Shown: positions 26,357-34,948 of the stretch, piece by piece
Layout: every line of letters starts with the position of its first letter
How positions within the stretch are numbered: the first letter of the stretch is position 1
The notes under the pieces: generated by a model
The model's database searches: none
What the model was told of the DNA's origin: nothing
Seen by the model: only the letters and a program-made list of their open reading frames with translations
Source: Neobacillus notoginsengisoli
Lineage (GTDB): Bacteria > Bacillota > Bacilli > Bacillales > Cytobacillaceae
NCBI RefSeq assembly: GCF_003515685.1
Contig: NZ_QWEG01000004.1
Span: forward strand, 1-64,000
Length of the DNA stretch: 64,000 bases
Direction: 5' to 3'
Position numbers and translations under genes: made by a program

Positions 26357-26971
26357 ATGAATTTTTCGGTGGGATGCATAGTGGTTGAGAAATTAAACTA
26401 TATTATTGAGCATTATGGCTATTTTGGCATCGTTTTTTTGCTTATCGGGGGGATTGTCGGCCTACCCATTCCGGACGAATTTCTTCTGACATTCGTAGGT
26501 TTTAATGTCTTTAAGGGGAAGTTAGCCTACATTCCCGCCTTGTTAAGTGCTTTTGCAGGAGCTTCAGGTGGTATTTCGTTAAGTTATTTTATTGGCCATA
26601 AGTTTGGGCTGCCGCTCTTGCATAAATATGGCCCGAAGTTTCATATTACCGAGGAAAAGATCAACTATACGAATAAACTTTTCTCAAAAGTAGGTCCGGT
26701 CATCCTGCTAATCGGCTATTTTATACCCGGGATCCGCCATCTTTCAGCTTATATTGCGGCAATAAACGACTACCCGCTTAGAAAGTTTGTGTTTTATGCC
26801 TATACCGGTGCATTTATTTGGACGTTTACGTTTATTACGCTTGGCCGAATTTTGGGGAAAGACTGGGTTAAAGTCCGGCTTTATGCCGAAAAGTACAGCC
26901 TTTATCTTGTGGGGCTGCTTGTTTTGGCGGCGATCGGTTATTTCTTTTGGAAGAAAAGGGCCGGAAAATGA
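26357..26971 (+). CDS. DedA family membrane protein
   Basis: A 204-residue DedA/VTT-domain protein of the inner membrane. GLPIPDEFLLTFVGF near residues 35-49 is the first re-entrant region with the acidic residue. GYFIPGIRHLSAYIAAINDYPLRKFVFY near 119-146 is the second, with the conserved Gly-x-Arg. Some members act as undecaprenyl-phosphate or phospholipid translocases; the substrate here is not known. ATG 26357 has a weak ribosome binding site. The later GTG 26381 is an alternative start. Confidence 0.85.
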   Translation: MNFSVGCIVVEKLNYIIEHYGYFGIVFLLIGGIVGLPIPDEFLLTFVGFNVFKGKLAYIPALLSAFAGASGGISLSYFIGHKFGLPLLHKYGPKFHITEEKINYTNKLFSKVGPVILLIGYFIPGIRHLSAYIAAINDYPLRKFVFYAYTGAFIWTFTFITLGRILGKDWVKVRLYAEKYSLYLVGLLVLAAIGYFFWKKRAGK

Positions 26972-27045
26972 GCGTCAATGCCTGCGAAATCCTCAGTTAA
27001 AGGTAAAATGGAGGGTAAGCAGGTGCAATCAAGGAGGAATAGTTG

Positions 27046-28095
27046 ATGGAATTGGGCATAAGTACGTTCGTAGAAACAACACCGGATCCGGTGACCGGGA
27101 AGGTGATTAGCCATGCGCAGCGTTTGCGAGAAGTAGCTGAGGAAATTGTTCTCGCCGATCAGGTAGGACTGGATGTGTTTGGAGTCGGGGAGCACCATCG
27201 GGAGGACTTTGCTGCTTCTTCGCCGGCTGTATTACTGGCCGCGGCAGCCATGCAAACAAAGCGAATCCGGATGACAAGCGCGGTGACGGTTCTCTCTTCT
27301 GATGATCCGGTGCGTGTTTTCCAGGATTTCGCCACGCTTGACGGACTGACAAACGGCCGGGCGGAAATCATGGCGGGCAGGGGATCGTTCATCGAGTCAT
27401 TCCCGCTGTTCGGATACGATTTAAAGGATTATGATGAATTGTTTGAAGAGAAACTGGACTTGCATTTGACATTGCAGAAGTCTGAAAAAGTGACATGGAG
27501 CGGAAAGCATCGCCCTTCAATTAATAATATCGGGATTTACCCGCGGCCGGTCCAGGATCCTTTGCCAATCTGGATTGGGAGTGGAGGCAACCAGGAATCC
27601 GTTGTCCGGGCCGGGTTGCTCGGACTGCCGTTAGTCCTTGCCATTATCGGAGGAAGCCCGTTGCATTTTGCCCCGCTAGTCGAGCTGTATTGGAAAGCGG
27701 CAGAGCATGCGGGCCATGATTTATCGAAGCTGAAGGTCGCTTCCCATTCCCACGGCTTTGTTGCAGAAGATACCGAGACGGCTGCCGATAAGTTTTTCCC
27801 TTCCACGCAGTACGTGATGAACAAGCTTGGCCGGGAACGCGGCTGGGGGCCATATTCAAGGAGGGCTTTTGATCAGGCCAGGAATTTAGAAGGAGCGCTT
27901 TATGTTGGTGACCCAGATACTGTCGCAGAGAAAATCATCTTTTTGCGCAAAAAGGTTGGCATTACCAGGTTCATGCTTCACTTACCGCTCGGAACAATGC
28001 CGCATGAAGATGTCATGAGAGCGATTGAACTGTTTGGCAAGGAAGTTGCGCCACGTGTCAGGGAAGAAGTCGCCAAGTGGGAAGCGGAACAGTAA
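27046..28095 (+). CDS. LLM class flavin-dependent oxidoreductase (luciferase-like)
   Basis: 349-residue TIM-barrel monooxygenase of the bacterial luciferase family, using reduced FMN and oxygen. It shows MELGISTFVETTPDPVTGK at the N-terminus, GVGEHHREDFAASSPAVLLAAAA near 50-70, MTSAVTVLSSDDPVRVFQDFATLDGLTNGRAE near 84-115, and IWIGSGGNQESV in the central barrel. Such genes are widespread in Bacillus and mostly uncharacterised, so the substrate is unknown. AAGGAGG lies eight bases before ATG 27046. It is monocistronic. Confidence 0.87.
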   Translation: MELGISTFVETTPDPVTGKVISHAQRLREVAEEIVLADQVGLDVFGVGEHHREDFAASSPAVLLAAAAMQTKRIRMTSAVTVLSSDDPVRVFQDFATLDGLTNGRAEIMAGRGSFIESFPLFGYDLKDYDELFEEKLDLHLTLQKSEKVTWSGKHRPSINNIGIYPRPVQDPLPIWIGSGGNQESVVRAGLLGLPLVLAIIGGSPLHFAPLVELYWKAAEHAGHDLSKLKVASHSHGFVAEDTETAADKFFPSTQYVMNKLGRERGWGPYSRRAFDQARNLEGALYVGDPDTVAEKIIFLRKKVGITRFMLHLPLGTMPHEDVMRAIELFGKEVAPRVREEVAKWEAEQ

Positions 28096-28190
28096 GGATA
28101 TTTCATTCGCGACAGCAAAGTCCCGGATACGAGGATTGCAGTCGTGGATGCCGGCTTTTTTTGCAAAACAGCCCCCTGGTTTTTTTTAAA

Positions 28191-28238
28191 AAAATCACCC
28201 CACTCTCAGCCTAAGCGCTGATAATGGGGTGATTTTTC
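28191..28238. terminator. Bidirectional terminator
   Basis: AAAAATCACCCCA pairs with TGGGGTGATTTTT around a 22-base loop between two converging genes. Confidence 0.85.
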
Positions 28239-28241
28239 GTT

Positions 28242-29633
28242 TTACGACAACGAATTCGCTTCTTTGGGAGCAGGTGCTTTCCGCTCATGCGGGACGATCA
28301 GATTCAGAATGAGCACTGCAATGGCACCAACAGCTGTACCGGAGGACAGGATATAGTTCGCAAAATCCGGAACGCTGTAAAGGATTTCTTTTGGAAGAAC
28401 CGTTGTCCCAATTGTAAGCAGAATCGGAACGCCGATGACAATCATATTCCGGTCATCGATTTCAATTGGCTGGATGACCTTCAATCCATTCATGACGATG
28501 GCGACACAAACCACCCCGAAAATCCCCTGAATCACTGGCTGGGGCACACATGTAATGACAGCAGATAGCTTTGGTACAAGACCGAGAGCCACTAGAATAA
28601 TTCCAGCGGCAATAATCGCCATCCTGCTCGCAACTCCTGTAATGGCAATGATACCGGCGTTGGAGGAATAGCCGGTCATTGGAGTGCCACCGAACAACGA
28701 ACCAATGAAGCAGCCAAGCCCCTCGCCAAAGGAGGCCCTGTTCAGCCTCTTATCATCCAATTCACTCTCAGTAACCGTAGAAACCACAAACCAGGTGCCG
28801 GTTGTTTCAATTAAGATGATCATATAAATGAAAACCATCGTCAGGATAGCATGCAAATCAAATACGGGTTTCCCAAATGGGAAGAAGCTTGGCAATGAAA
28901 ACAATGATGCTTTTTTCACGGCTGAAAAATCGACTGTGCCAAAATAAGCTGCAGTAAGAGTTCCTGCAACAATGGCGAGAATGACCGATAAAAGGCGGAA
29001 AAAAGTTCCGTACCCTTTTGTTTTCCGGCCTAGAAGGATGCAGATAATGAGAACGGCGGCAGAAACAAAGGCAATCAACACATTGTGGCCGACATTTCCC
29101 GGTGAAGTGTAAATGCTGTTAAACGCGCTGGGCATCAAGGAGATGCCAACAATGACGATAACCGTTCCCCCAACGAGCGGTGGAATCATCTTTCTGACTG
29201 CTTTTGCGAACCATTTAAGTGGATAGCCAAGAATCGCAATGAGTAAAGCTCCTGGCAAAAGGCTGCCGAAAACCGCGCCTAATCCAAGCTTTCCGCCTAT
29301 TGCCGCCAATGCGCCGATTGGAACATAGGAAGGTCCCTGGACAACCGGCATCCGAACTCCGCCAATTGTCTGAATGAGTGTAGCAATCCCTGCTGCCAGG
29401 AAACACATTTGAATGAAAAAGGTTGTGTTCGTCGTATTTAGTGAAAGTAATCCTGCAATAATGATTGGCGCGATATACAAGTCCATAGCAAGGACATGTT
29501 GCATACCGAGCAACAATGCTTTCCCCCAGCTAATCTTGTCGTCGATACCCACTGAAATGTTTGTGTTTTTCCCCGTTTGTTTCACTGACCCCGTCTCCTT
29601 CTCTTTGATGGTTTTTTTAAGATGGTGTTTCAT
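28242..29633 (-). CDS. NCS2 family purine (xanthine/uric acid type) permease
   Basis: Membrane symporter of the nucleobase:cation NCS2 family, 463 residues with about 13-14 helices. It has the family motif GMQHVLAM near residue 43, the substrate-site Glu in LIETTGTWF (about 275), and GTPMTGYSSNAGI near 315, as in purine rather than uracil permeases. It has a long hydrophilic N-terminus of about 35 residues. It is divergent from the Rieske oxygenase gene with 255 bp between, which suggests a shared purine-related pathway. No purine riboswitch is visible in its leader. Confidence 0.85.
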   Translation of the reverse strand: MKHHLKKTIKEKETGSVKQTGKNTNISVGIDDKISWGKALLLGMQHVLAMDLYIAPIIIAGLLSLNTTNTTFFIQMCFLAAGIATLIQTIGGVRMPVVQGPSYVPIGALAAIGGKLGLGAVFGSLLPGALLIAILGYPLKWFAKAVRKMIPPLVGGTVIVIVGISLMPSAFNSIYTSPGNVGHNVLIAFVSAAVLIICILLGRKTKGYGTFFRLLSVILAIVAGTLTAAYFGTVDFSAVKKASLFSLPSFFPFGKPVFDLHAILTMVFIYMIILIETTGTWFVVSTVTESELDDKRLNRASFGEGLGCFIGSLFGGTPMTGYSSNAGIIAITGVASRMAIIAAGIILVALGLVPKLSAVITCVPQPVIQGIFGVVCVAIVMNGLKVIQPIEIDDRNMIVIGVPILLTIGTTVLPKEILYSVPDFANYILSSGTAVGAIAVLILNLIVPHERKAPAPKEANSLS

Positions 29634-29820
29634 GAATAGCTGACGATAAGTTGGAATGAAAGTGAATCTTTTACTTTCGGTGCCATTTTTTCACTTATCA
29701 TTAATTTCCCACTATAGCCTGATTGCGAATTATAGTTGAATTATAAAGAAGGAATAAGCAGATGTAAACAGTTAAATACGTATATTTAATTGTTAATTTG
29801 AGTTAATGTTCGTATTTTTG

Positions 29821-29849
29821 TTGACTTTAGTAAAATACCTTTCTAAAAT
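29821..29849 (+). promoter_or_regulatory. Sigma-A promoter of the Rieske oxygenase gene
   Basis: TTGACT and TAAAAT are 17 bases apart, 40 bp upstream of the start. Confidence 0.7.
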
Positions 29850-29888
29850 AAAGTACATAAAATACTGAAATGTGAAGGGAAGATAGAA

Positions 29889-30866
29889 ATGATTGTGGAA
29901 GATCATGTTTTACGCAATGACTGGATTGTTGCGTGCAAAATAGAGGACGTAAAAGATGAACCGCTTCAAGTCGCGATTATGGGCGAAAGAGTCGTTTTCT
30001 TCCGCAATGATAAAGGCATCCATGCATTCAAGGATTTATGTATCCACCGAGGCGCGGCCCTGTCGCTAGGGTGCGTGAGGGATGGAAAGTTAGTCTGCCC
30101 ATACCATGGCTGGGAGTATAATTCTGAAGGAGCATGCACGAAGATTCCCCAGCTGCCTGAAGGAAGGTCCATTCCATTAAAAGCCAGAGCAATCAAATAT
30201 GCATGCCGGGAAGCATATGGATTTGTGTGGATTAACCTTAACAACAACAATCCCGAAATGTTCTCTTATCCGCAATTCTCCGATGAAAAATACCGCAACA
30301 TTCATTGGGGGCCGCAACAGGTGCATGCCAAACCGCCAAGGGTTGTTGAAAACTTCCTCGATGTCGGCCATTTGTCATTTATACACGAGGGGTATCTTGG
30401 CGTTCAGGAGCATCCTGTTATTGGCGAGTACGACGTGCATACTGAAGACGACCGAATTTATAGTGATGAGATTGCAATCTTCCAGCCGGACCCAGATGGA
30501 ACAGGGGTGGCAAAAGATGTTTACTATACGTATGAAATCCTTCGGCCGCTAACTGTTCTGTTTACAAAAAGGGACCCTGATTCGGATAATAGGATGACGA
30601 TTTTGCTTACTATTTTGCCTGTTGATGAAAGTAAATCCATCGCCTACGGGATTATGTCGTTCAACTATGAAACCGGCACAACCGATCAGGAAACTATTGA
30701 ATTTCAGGATATGATATTTGCCCAGGACAAGCCAATCGTCGAGAACCAAAAACCAGAAGACCTCCCGCTAGACCTGCAGGTTGAACTCTCATTAAAATGC
30801 GACAGAATGAGCATAGCCTACAGACAATATTTAAAAAGAATGGGCGTCACTTTGGGGACGGATTAA
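29889..30866 (+). CDS. Rieske non-haem iron oxygenase, alpha subunit type
   Basis: 325-residue oxygenase component. Residues 10-110 are the Rieske [2Fe-2S] domain with CIHRG (about 53-57) and CPYHGW (about 71-76). The C-terminal domain has the mononuclear iron site ENFLDVGHLSFIH (about 150-162). The length fits VanA/NdmA-type demethylases and monooxygenases better than large ring-hydroxylating alpha subunits. No reductase or ferredoxin gene is adjacent, so it must use an unlinked partner. Its neighbour is a purine permease; action on an N-methylated purine is an inference only. Confidence 0.83.
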   Translation: MIVEDHVLRNDWIVACKIEDVKDEPLQVAIMGERVVFFRNDKGIHAFKDLCIHRGAALSLGCVRDGKLVCPYHGWEYNSEGACTKIPQLPEGRSIPLKARAIKYACREAYGFVWINLNNNNPEMFSYPQFSDEKYRNIHWGPQQVHAKPPRVVENFLDVGHLSFIHEGYLGVQEHPVIGEYDVHTEDDRIYSDEIAIFQPDPDGTGVAKDVYYTYEILRPLTVLFTKRDPDSDNRMTILLTILPVDESKSIAYGIMSFNYETGTTDQETIEFQDMIFAQDKPIVENQKPEDLPLDLQVELSLKCDRMSIAYRQYLKRMGVTLGTD

Positions 30867-30896
30867 TAGATTAAATGCATAAAAGCAGTGCAACAA

Positions 30897-30958
30897 AGTA
30901 GTGCCTGGCACCCTGGTGGGACAAAAAGAGTCCCGCCGGGGTGCCAGGCACTTTTATT
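30897..30958. terminator. Long hairpin terminator with GTGCCTGGCACC
   Basis: AGTGCCTGGCACC pairs with GGTGCCAGGCACT, and the stem continues inward through GGGAC/GTCCC. A T-rich tail follows. The GTGCCTGGCACC word is itself a palindrome often seen in Bacillaceae intergenic hairpins. Confidence 0.8.
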
Positions 30959-31248
30959 ATTTAAGGATTCAAAACGGCGTAATAAAAATTTCCCAACCTG
31001 ATTTATGCAAGTTTTGAAAAATGATACAAATGTCCCGAAGACTGCCCTTTGGGGCTTTTTTTAAGCTGGGTAGCTTGCAGTTTTTTACAAAAAGTCCTTC
31101 TTTCCACCTGGTTATGCCGGTAGTTCGATAGCAACTTCCTTTTTCGTAGGCCATAGGTGGGATGGACAGCTGAATTGAAAGTTGGATAGTCTATAGCTTG
31201 AAAGCCCTTACATTTTGTGATAGAGCTCGCGCTCGGAGAGGAGGAAGG
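30959..31248. other. Leader/intergenic region without a gene
   Basis: There is a short GCCC-TTTG-GGGC hairpin with seven T near 31048-31065, but no recognised riboswitch and no ORF with a ribosome binding site. Confidence 0.4.
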
Positions 31249-32943
31249 ATGAAGAAAAAAACGTTGGCGATTGCCCTGGCGGCTGTGCTCACAACTGGAG
31301 CGCTCGTTCCCGTATCTGCCGCAGAGGGTAGCCGGAACACAGGGACATCGATGGAACAAAGAGAGGGAAAAGCGGGTTCCCAAAAAGCGCATCCTGTGTT
31401 TGCATGGGATAAGCCTGGCCCGTTGTCGCCTGTCCTGCACAACGGATCGGTCCGCGGGGCAGGGATGGTGAAGCAGCCGCTCGATGAAATTGACGGACAC
31501 ATGAACGAAATGATTTCCGAAGGAGTCATGCCGGGTGCGGTGGCGTTTGTCGCGCGCCGGGGCCATATCGTAAAACATGATGCGTATGGATTTGCCTACA
31601 AATACAAGGATGATCAATTCACCAAGTCGGAGAATCCAATACCGATGCGGGAGGACACCATTTTCGACCTGGCCTCAATCAGCAAAATTTTCACTACGAC
31701 TGCTGCAATGATTTTATATGAGCAGGGACGCTTTGGGCTGGATGAACCGGTTGCCAAGTACATACCTAAATTTGCGGCAAACGGGAAGGAAAATGTCACA
31801 ATCCGCCAGTTGATGACCCATACTTCGGGTTTCGCTGCGTGGATTCCGCTTTATACGCAAGGAACGAACCGCGACGACAGGATGAATTTTGTTCTAAATC
31901 ACCCCTTAAGCAATAAACCGGGCACTGCCTATACATACAGTGATTTGAACATGATTACACTAGGATTCTTGATTGAACGACTGTCTGGCCAGCGCCAGGA
32001 CGAGTTTGTAAAGAAATATTTGACGGACCCGCTTAACATGAAGGATACGATGTACAACCCGCCGGCAAGTCTAAAGAGCCGGATTGCTGCAACTGAGTTT
32101 CAACCGGCAATAGGCAGAGGCCTTGTCTGGGGTGAGGTGCACGATGAGAATGCCTGGGCATTGGGCGGCGTCGCCGGTCATGCGGGTGTTTTCTCGACTG
32201 CGGGCGATTTGGCAAAATTGGCCCATATGTACTTGAATGATGGCCGCTACGGCAGCAAGCAAATCCTGAAGCCGGATACAGTCAAAATGCTTATAGAAAA
32301 CCAGATTCCAGAGTTTCCTGGAAATGACCATGGCTTAGGCTGGGAGCTTGCCCAAGGCTGGTTCATGGATGCACTGTCAGAAGGATCGACGCTTGGCCAT
32401 ACCGGTTACACGGGAACGTCAATCGTTGTGAACAGAAACAACGGCACAATTGCTATCCTGCTGACGAACCGGGTGCACCCGACGCGAAACACGGTGACAA
32501 CGAATCTGGCCCGCAGGCAGTTGGCGAGGCAGGTTGCTGATGCGATTCCGGTTAACATCCCTGATGGAAAGGCCTGGTTTTCCGGCTACGGCGATCGCCT
32601 GCAGCGTTCCCTTGTGGCCGAGGTCGAGTTGGATAAGTCTGCGGATCTTACTTTTGAGACGTGGTACCGAATTGAAGCGGACGCTGATTATGGGTATCTC
32701 GAATTGTCTAGCGATGGGCTAAACTGGGAGCGGGCAAAAACGTTTACCGGCAGCAGTGTTGATTGGCTTTCTGGGAATGTGGAAATACCGGAAGCAACTA
32801 AGTTCATTCGGTTCACATATACCACTGACAGTTCCGTGAATGGCCGGGGCTGGTATGTGGATAACGTGAAACTTTCATCTCTGGATGGCGAGCCGGTTGA
32901 ATTGAACTTCAGCGGAGATGGTTGGAAGCAGAGGGGTTATTAA
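31249..32943 (+). CDS. amiE: AmiE-like serine hydrolase (beta-lactamase fold) with C-terminal beta domain
   Basis: Secreted protein of about 564 residues from ATG 31249 (GAGGAGGAAGG upstream), with a signal peptide ending near VSAAEG. The class C beta-lactamase fold shows SISK (nucleophile Ser and Lys), YSDLN and HTGYTG as the three motifs. In B. subtilis, AmiE (YbbE) of this fold trims peptides from MurNAc and sits beside namZ; the same pairing is seen here, 31 bp apart. The last 130 residues (from about FSGYGDRLQ) form an extra beta-sandwich with SVNGRGWYVDNVKL, not expected in plain AmiE. The exact amidase activity is inferred. Confidence 0.75.
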   Translation: MKKKTLAIALAAVLTTGALVPVSAAEGSRNTGTSMEQREGKAGSQKAHPVFAWDKPGPLSPVLHNGSVRGAGMVKQPLDEIDGHMNEMISEGVMPGAVAFVARRGHIVKHDAYGFAYKYKDDQFTKSENPIPMREDTIFDLASISKIFTTTAAMILYEQGRFGLDEPVAKYIPKFAANGKENVTIRQLMTHTSGFAAWIPLYTQGTNRDDRMNFVLNHPLSNKPGTAYTYSDLNMITLGFLIERLSGQRQDEFVKKYLTDPLNMKDTMYNPPASLKSRIAATEFQPAIGRGLVWGEVHDENAWALGGVAGHAGVFSTAGDLAKLAHMYLNDGRYGSKQILKPDTVKMLIENQIPEFPGNDHGLGWELAQGWFMDALSEGSTLGHTGYTGTSIVVNRNNGTIAILLTNRVHPTRNTVTTNLARRQLARQVADAIPVNIPDGKAWFSGYGDRLQRSLVAEVELDKSADLTFETWYRIEADADYGYLELSSDGLNWERAKTFTGSSVDWLSGNVEIPEATKFIRFTYTTDSSVNGRGWYVDNVKLSSLDGEPVELNFSGDGWKQRGY

Positions 32944-32974
32944 GAAAAAACGAACGAAATGGGGAGTGGTTTTT

Positions 32975-34240
32975 TTGAAAAGAGGATTGGCTGCGGTACT
33001 GACACTGATTTTAATTTTGTCATCATTGACAGCGGTATTTGCGAATCATGACAAAGGCAATGGCAAAAGCCAGGACCATAAGAGGTTCCAGCTTGGCGCC
33101 GAGGCTTTGCTGAAGGAACACAAGGATTTAATTAAAGGCAAGCGGGTTGGGCTTATTACAAATCCGACGGGAGTGGACAAAGACCTGACCAGCGTGGTTG
33201 ACTTGCTGTTCAATGATCCCGATGTGGAATTGACCGCTCTTTATGGACCGGAACACGGTGTAAGGGGAAGCGCCCAGGCCGGCCAGTATGTTGAATACTA
33301 TATCGATGAAAAAACGAACCTCCCTGTTTACAGCCTATATGGCCAAACGCGGAAGCCGACCCCGGAAATGCTGGAAAACGTGGATGTGCTCCTTTTTGAC
33401 ATCCAGGATGTTGGAACGAGATTCTACACGTATATTTACACAATGGCCTATGCGATGGAAGCGGCAAAGGAAAACAACATCCCATTCATCGTTCTTGACC
33501 GTCCGAACCCGCTTGGCGGAACAAAGGTGGAAGGTCCAGTGCTTGATGCATCTAAGTATACGTCTTTCGTTGGGAACTATGCGATTCCGCTTCGCCATGG
33601 GATGACCGTGGGCGAGCTTGCGAAACTGTTCAATAAAGAATTCAATATCGGCGCAGACCTGACTGTCGTTGAAATGAAAGGCTGGAAGCGCACGATGTAT
33701 TTTGATGAAACGCCATTTGAGTTTGTGATGCCGTCGCCTAACATGCCGACACTGGAAACGGCTCTCGTTTATCCGGGCGCGGCATTGATTGAAGGGACCA
33801 ACGTTTCTGAAGGCCGCGGGACGACGAAGCCGTTCGAACTGATTGGCGCGCCGTTCATTAACGCGGATAAATTGGCTGCCGAGCTGAACGGATTGGATCT
33901 GCCAGGCGTGAAGTTCCGCGCGGCATCGTTTATCCCGACGTTCTCCAAGCATTCGGGGGCCTTATCTCACGGTATCCAGATTCACATTACAAATCGGGAT
34001 TCGTTTAAGCCGGTCGAAACGGGGCTTCATATTGTGAAGACCATCCATGAATTGTATCCGGCCCAATTCCAATTCCGCGCGCCGGACAGCAAGGGAATCT
34101 CCTTCTTCGATTTATTGATCGGAAATGGCTGGGTGCGGGAAGCGATTGAAAACGGAAAATCCGTCGATGAAATGAAAGCCCAGTGGGAAGATGAACTGGA
34201 TCAGTTCATGGATGTTAGGGAAAAGTATTTGATTTATTAA
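32975..34240 (+). CDS. namZ: Exo-beta-N-acetylmuramidase NamZ (DUF1343)
   Basis: Glycosidase releasing terminal MurNAc from peptidoglycan fragments during cell-wall recycling. From TTG 32975 (GGGGAG eight bases upstream) the protein is 421 residues with a signal peptide ending VFAN. DUF1343 hallmarks are KGKRVGLITNPTGVD, ALYGPEHGVRG, LFDIQDVGTRFYTYIYTM and VLDRPNPLGG, followed by EGTNVSEGRGTTKPFELIGAP. It follows the AmiE-like gene in one operon. The nagZ and murQRP genes of the B. subtilis cluster are absent here. A terminator follows. Confidence 0.9.
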   Translation: MKRGLAAVLTLILILSSLTAVFANHDKGNGKSQDHKRFQLGAEALLKEHKDLIKGKRVGLITNPTGVDKDLTSVVDLLFNDPDVELTALYGPEHGVRGSAQAGQYVEYYIDEKTNLPVYSLYGQTRKPTPEMLENVDVLLFDIQDVGTRFYTYIYTMAYAMEAAKENNIPFIVLDRPNPLGGTKVEGPVLDASKYTSFVGNYAIPLRHGMTVGELAKLFNKEFNIGADLTVVEMKGWKRTMYFDETPFEFVMPSPNMPTLETALVYPGAALIEGTNVSEGRGTTKPFELIGAPFINADKLAAELNGLDLPGVKFRAASFIPTFSKHSGALSHGIQIHITNRDSFKPVETGLHIVKTIHELYPAQFQFRAPDSKGISFFDLLIGNGWVREAIENGKSVDEMKAQWEDELDQFMDVREKYLIY

Positions 34241-34250
34241 TTAGGAGAAT

Positions 34251-34284
34251 CGTCTCAGTCATTATGGCTGGGGCGTTTTTTTTT
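34251..34284 (+). terminator. Terminator after namZ
   Basis: CGTCTCAGTC pairs with GGCTGGGGCG (wobbles) around ATTAT, followed by nine T. Confidence 0.85.
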
Positions 34285-34319
34285 GCAAAAATGGCCCAGG
34301 CTATAATTTTTGTTCCAGG

Positions 34320-34710
34320 CTGTCACGCAAGTTCCGGATGAGTGACAACAACTATGGAAAAACCTGACTGGTTGTCACGGAAATCGCGGTTGAGTGACAA
34401 AAATCAGGACAACAGCGGTTTGGTTGTCACGCAAAACCCGGATGAGTGACAACACTCATGAAAAAAGCGGTTTAATTGTCACGCAAATGCCGGATGAGTG
34501 ACAACAATCGTGAAAAACTCAGTTTGGTTGTCATGCAAAGCAAGTGTGAGTGACAACAATCGTTAAAAACTCGATTTGATTGTCCCGCAAATGCCGGATG
34601 AGTGACAACAATCAGGAAGAAATCGGTTTAGTTGTCATGCAAATCCCGGATGAGTGTCAACAACTATGGAAAAACCTGACTGGTTGTCACGCAGAAGTTT
34701 CCGGGACAAT
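34320..34710. repeat. 52-bp tandem dyad repeat array 2
   Basis: The word TGTCAC or a one-base variant recurs at 34321, 34373, 34425, 34477, 34529, 34581, 34633 and 34685, exactly every 52 bases. Arms GTTGTCAC and GTGACAAC flank a 15-base loop (GCAAATGCCGGATGA). The remaining 21 bases typically read like AATCGTGAAAAACTCGGTTTG. A stretch in unit 1 (34351 on) recurs at 34663, six periods later, a sign of exchange between units. The array ends just before the small gene at 34742. Confidence 0.93.
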
Positions 34711-34741
34711 AAAAAGAAACAGAACTTAGGAGGCAAATCCA

Positions 34742-34873
34742 TTGAAACAGAGAAATCAGAACCGAACCGACCAAGTTAAGCAAGAGAAAAAAGAACCACT
34801 GAGCAAAAAAGGCCGCAACACCCAAAAGGACGGTTTCCGCTATGATTATGACGACTCTTCCGATGTTCAATAA
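34742..34873 (+). CDS. Small basic/polar protein, 43 residues
   Basis: TTG 34742 is preceded by TTAGGAGG at good spacing and opens a 43-codon frame ending TAA. The product starts MKQRNQNRTDQVKQEKKEPL and ends FRYDYDDSSDVQ: lysine and glutamine rich, then acidic, with no hydrophobic stretch. It resembles the many short spore- or stress-associated Bacillus proteins, but I do not recognise it. It sits between repeat array 2 and selO. Confidence 0.6.
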   Translation: MKQRNQNRTDQVKQEKKEPLSKKGRNTQKDGFRYDYDDSSDVQ

Positions 34874-34948
34874 GCGCAGGATGCGTTCTAACTAAAGGGA
34901 AAGGGTATAATAATCTAAACAGAAGATAAGGAACCGAAAGGAGCTCCT

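Noticed and set aside
29634-29888. Purine riboswitch in the permease leader
   Set aside because: The characteristic TATA-AT...TATGGTTTGGG core is absent from the minus-strand leader.
30959-31248. Riboswitch before the AmiE-like gene
   Set aside because: Small hairpins are present, but no conserved core of the TPP, c-di-GMP, M-box or other classes I know could be matched.
33335-33952. 205-codon minus-strand frame inside namZ
   Set aside because: Antisense shadow of a gene with clear DUF1343 motifs. Its Arg/His-rich composition is typical of such shadows.
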